Positions 63,589 through 64,000 of a stretch of DNA of 64,000 nucleotides are shown piece after piece (position 1 is the first letter of the stretch; each line of letters starts with the position of its first letter). Under the pieces are notes generated by a model, which worked only from the letters and a program-made list of their open reading frames with translations, searched no databases and was not told the origin of the DNA. The position numbers and the translations under genes were made by a program. The DNA comes from Rhizobium sp. Leaf262 (GTDB lineage Bacteria; Pseudomonadota; Alphaproteobacteria; Rhizobiales; Rhizobiaceae): contig NZ_LMMM01000015.1 in assembly GCF_001422245.1 (NCBI RefSeq), forward strand, positions 75,389-139,388, read 5' to 3'.

Positions 63589-64000
63589 CTACCGCGAGGC
63601 GGGTGCCGGGCGCGCCTTTGCCTGACGGTAAGGCTGCGGCGGATTCTTCGCGGAAATGGACTTGTAGATTTCCGCAGTTCGCAGCCCGATTGCGCTCCAG
63701 TCGTATTTGGACAAGATCCTCGACCCGTGCTGACGCGGTGCGCGAGTAACCTGATCCTTGTCCATTTCCGACTGAAGACGTTCGGAAAGCGCATGAATAT
63801 TTCCAAGCGGGAAATAGGATGTCTGTTCCAGAGCGAGACCGAGATTCGCCTCTATATCGCTGGCAAGAACTGGCAAACCATGAGCCATTGCTTCCAGAAG
63901 AGCTATGGGCATGCCCTCGTGGCTGGAGGGCAAGACGAAAAGACCGGCATTGGCAAACAGGCTGGCGAGCTTGCGTCCGGACTGAACGCCAGTGAGAACG
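63589..64000 (-). CDS. Glycosyltransferase family 4 (GT-B fold), C-terminal part
   Basis: Only the C-terminal ~137 residues lie in the window; the gene continues past the right edge. The GT4 nucleotide-sugar motif is clear: LFANAGLFVLPSSHEGMPIALLEAMAHGLPVLASD, where the glutamates of the EX7E motif are E in SSHEGMPIALLEAM. The tail ends PQPYRQAKARPAPASR. It probably adds a sugar to a polysaccharide or lipid precursor; the neighbours in view do not say which. Confidence 0.8.
   Translation of the reverse strand, partial: VLTGVQSGRKLASLFANAGLFVLPSSHEGMPIALLEAMAHGLPVLASDIEANLGLALEQTSYFPLGNIHALSERLQSEMDKDQVTRAPRQHGSRILSKYDWSAIGLRTAEIYKSISAKNPPQPYRQAKARPAPASR

Noticed and set aside
1..64000. tRNA, rRNA, insertion sequence or integrated phage
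   Set aside because: No cloverleaf, rRNA-like sequence, transposase, integrase or terminal inverted repeats were recognised anywhere in the window.

Overview
This 64 kb window is bacterial chromosomal DNA from an alphaproteobacterium, most likely Rhizobiaceae and probably Agrobacterium or a close relative. The grounds are the codon and base usage, the density of ABC importers, a BacA/SbmA-type ABC exporter, an Omp25/31-type barrel, a tail-specific protease and TreZ. The genus is inferred from gene content and style, not from a marker gene. Coding density is high. I see no rRNA, tRNA, CRISPR array, insertion sequence or prophage. Both ends cut through genes.

Region A (1-19615, + strand) is an organosulfur scavenging block. 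It starts with a peptide-type ABC importer (partial SBP, two permeases, a double ATPase). This runs into two luciferase-like flavin monooxygenases, an SfnB/DszC-like flavoprotein and an SsuE/MsuE-like FMN reductase. A periplasmic two-domain rhodanese and a YeeE/YedE (thiosulfate) transporter follow. Next comes a set whose gene content matches the Bacillus subtilis ytm/yxe operons for S-(2-succino)cysteine and related S-alkyl cysteines: two flavin monooxygenases, an M20 deacetylase, a GNAT acetyltransferase, a fused permease-ATPase and two tandem solute-binding proteins. An intrinsic terminator separates the two binding proteins.

Region B (19648-32893) is a locus for uronate-containing oligosaccharides. 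The minus-strand operon holds two MalFG-type permeases, a GH88 unsaturated glucuronyl hydrolase, a MalK/UgpC ATPase, a YesL-like membrane protein, a sugar SBP, a DUF2264 protein and an acyltransferase fused to a helical domain. Divergent to it are a heparinase II/III-family lyase and a discoidin-like protein, followed by a convergent FadR-type GntR regulator. None of the four apparent catalytic proteins has a signal peptide, so breakdown appears to be intracellular.

Region C (33269-38856) is a TctD/TctE-type two-component system followed by a TctC-like binding protein and a CitMHS citrate transporter in place of TctAB, then an EamA exporter. Region D (38971-47481) is a second sugar ABC operon (minus) divergent from a ROK regulator, a Gfo/Idh/MocA dehydrogenase, a ThuA-domain protein and a D-2-hydroxyacid dehydrogenase. 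An identical 9-bp element lies in opposite orientation at each of the two divergent promoters.

Region E (47577-64000) is mixed: a Gly-rich secreted peptide, a repeat-rich autotransporter, a GNAT protein, an alpha/beta hydrolase, a NudK-like Nudix enzyme, a DeoR regulator, a BacA/SbmA-type ABC protein, an outer-membrane barrel, a DUF3597 protein, the Prc/Tsp protease, a small membrane protein, TreZ, a YiiG/DUF3829 lipoprotein-like protein and the end of a GT4 glycosyltransferase. Several strong hairpin terminators lie here.
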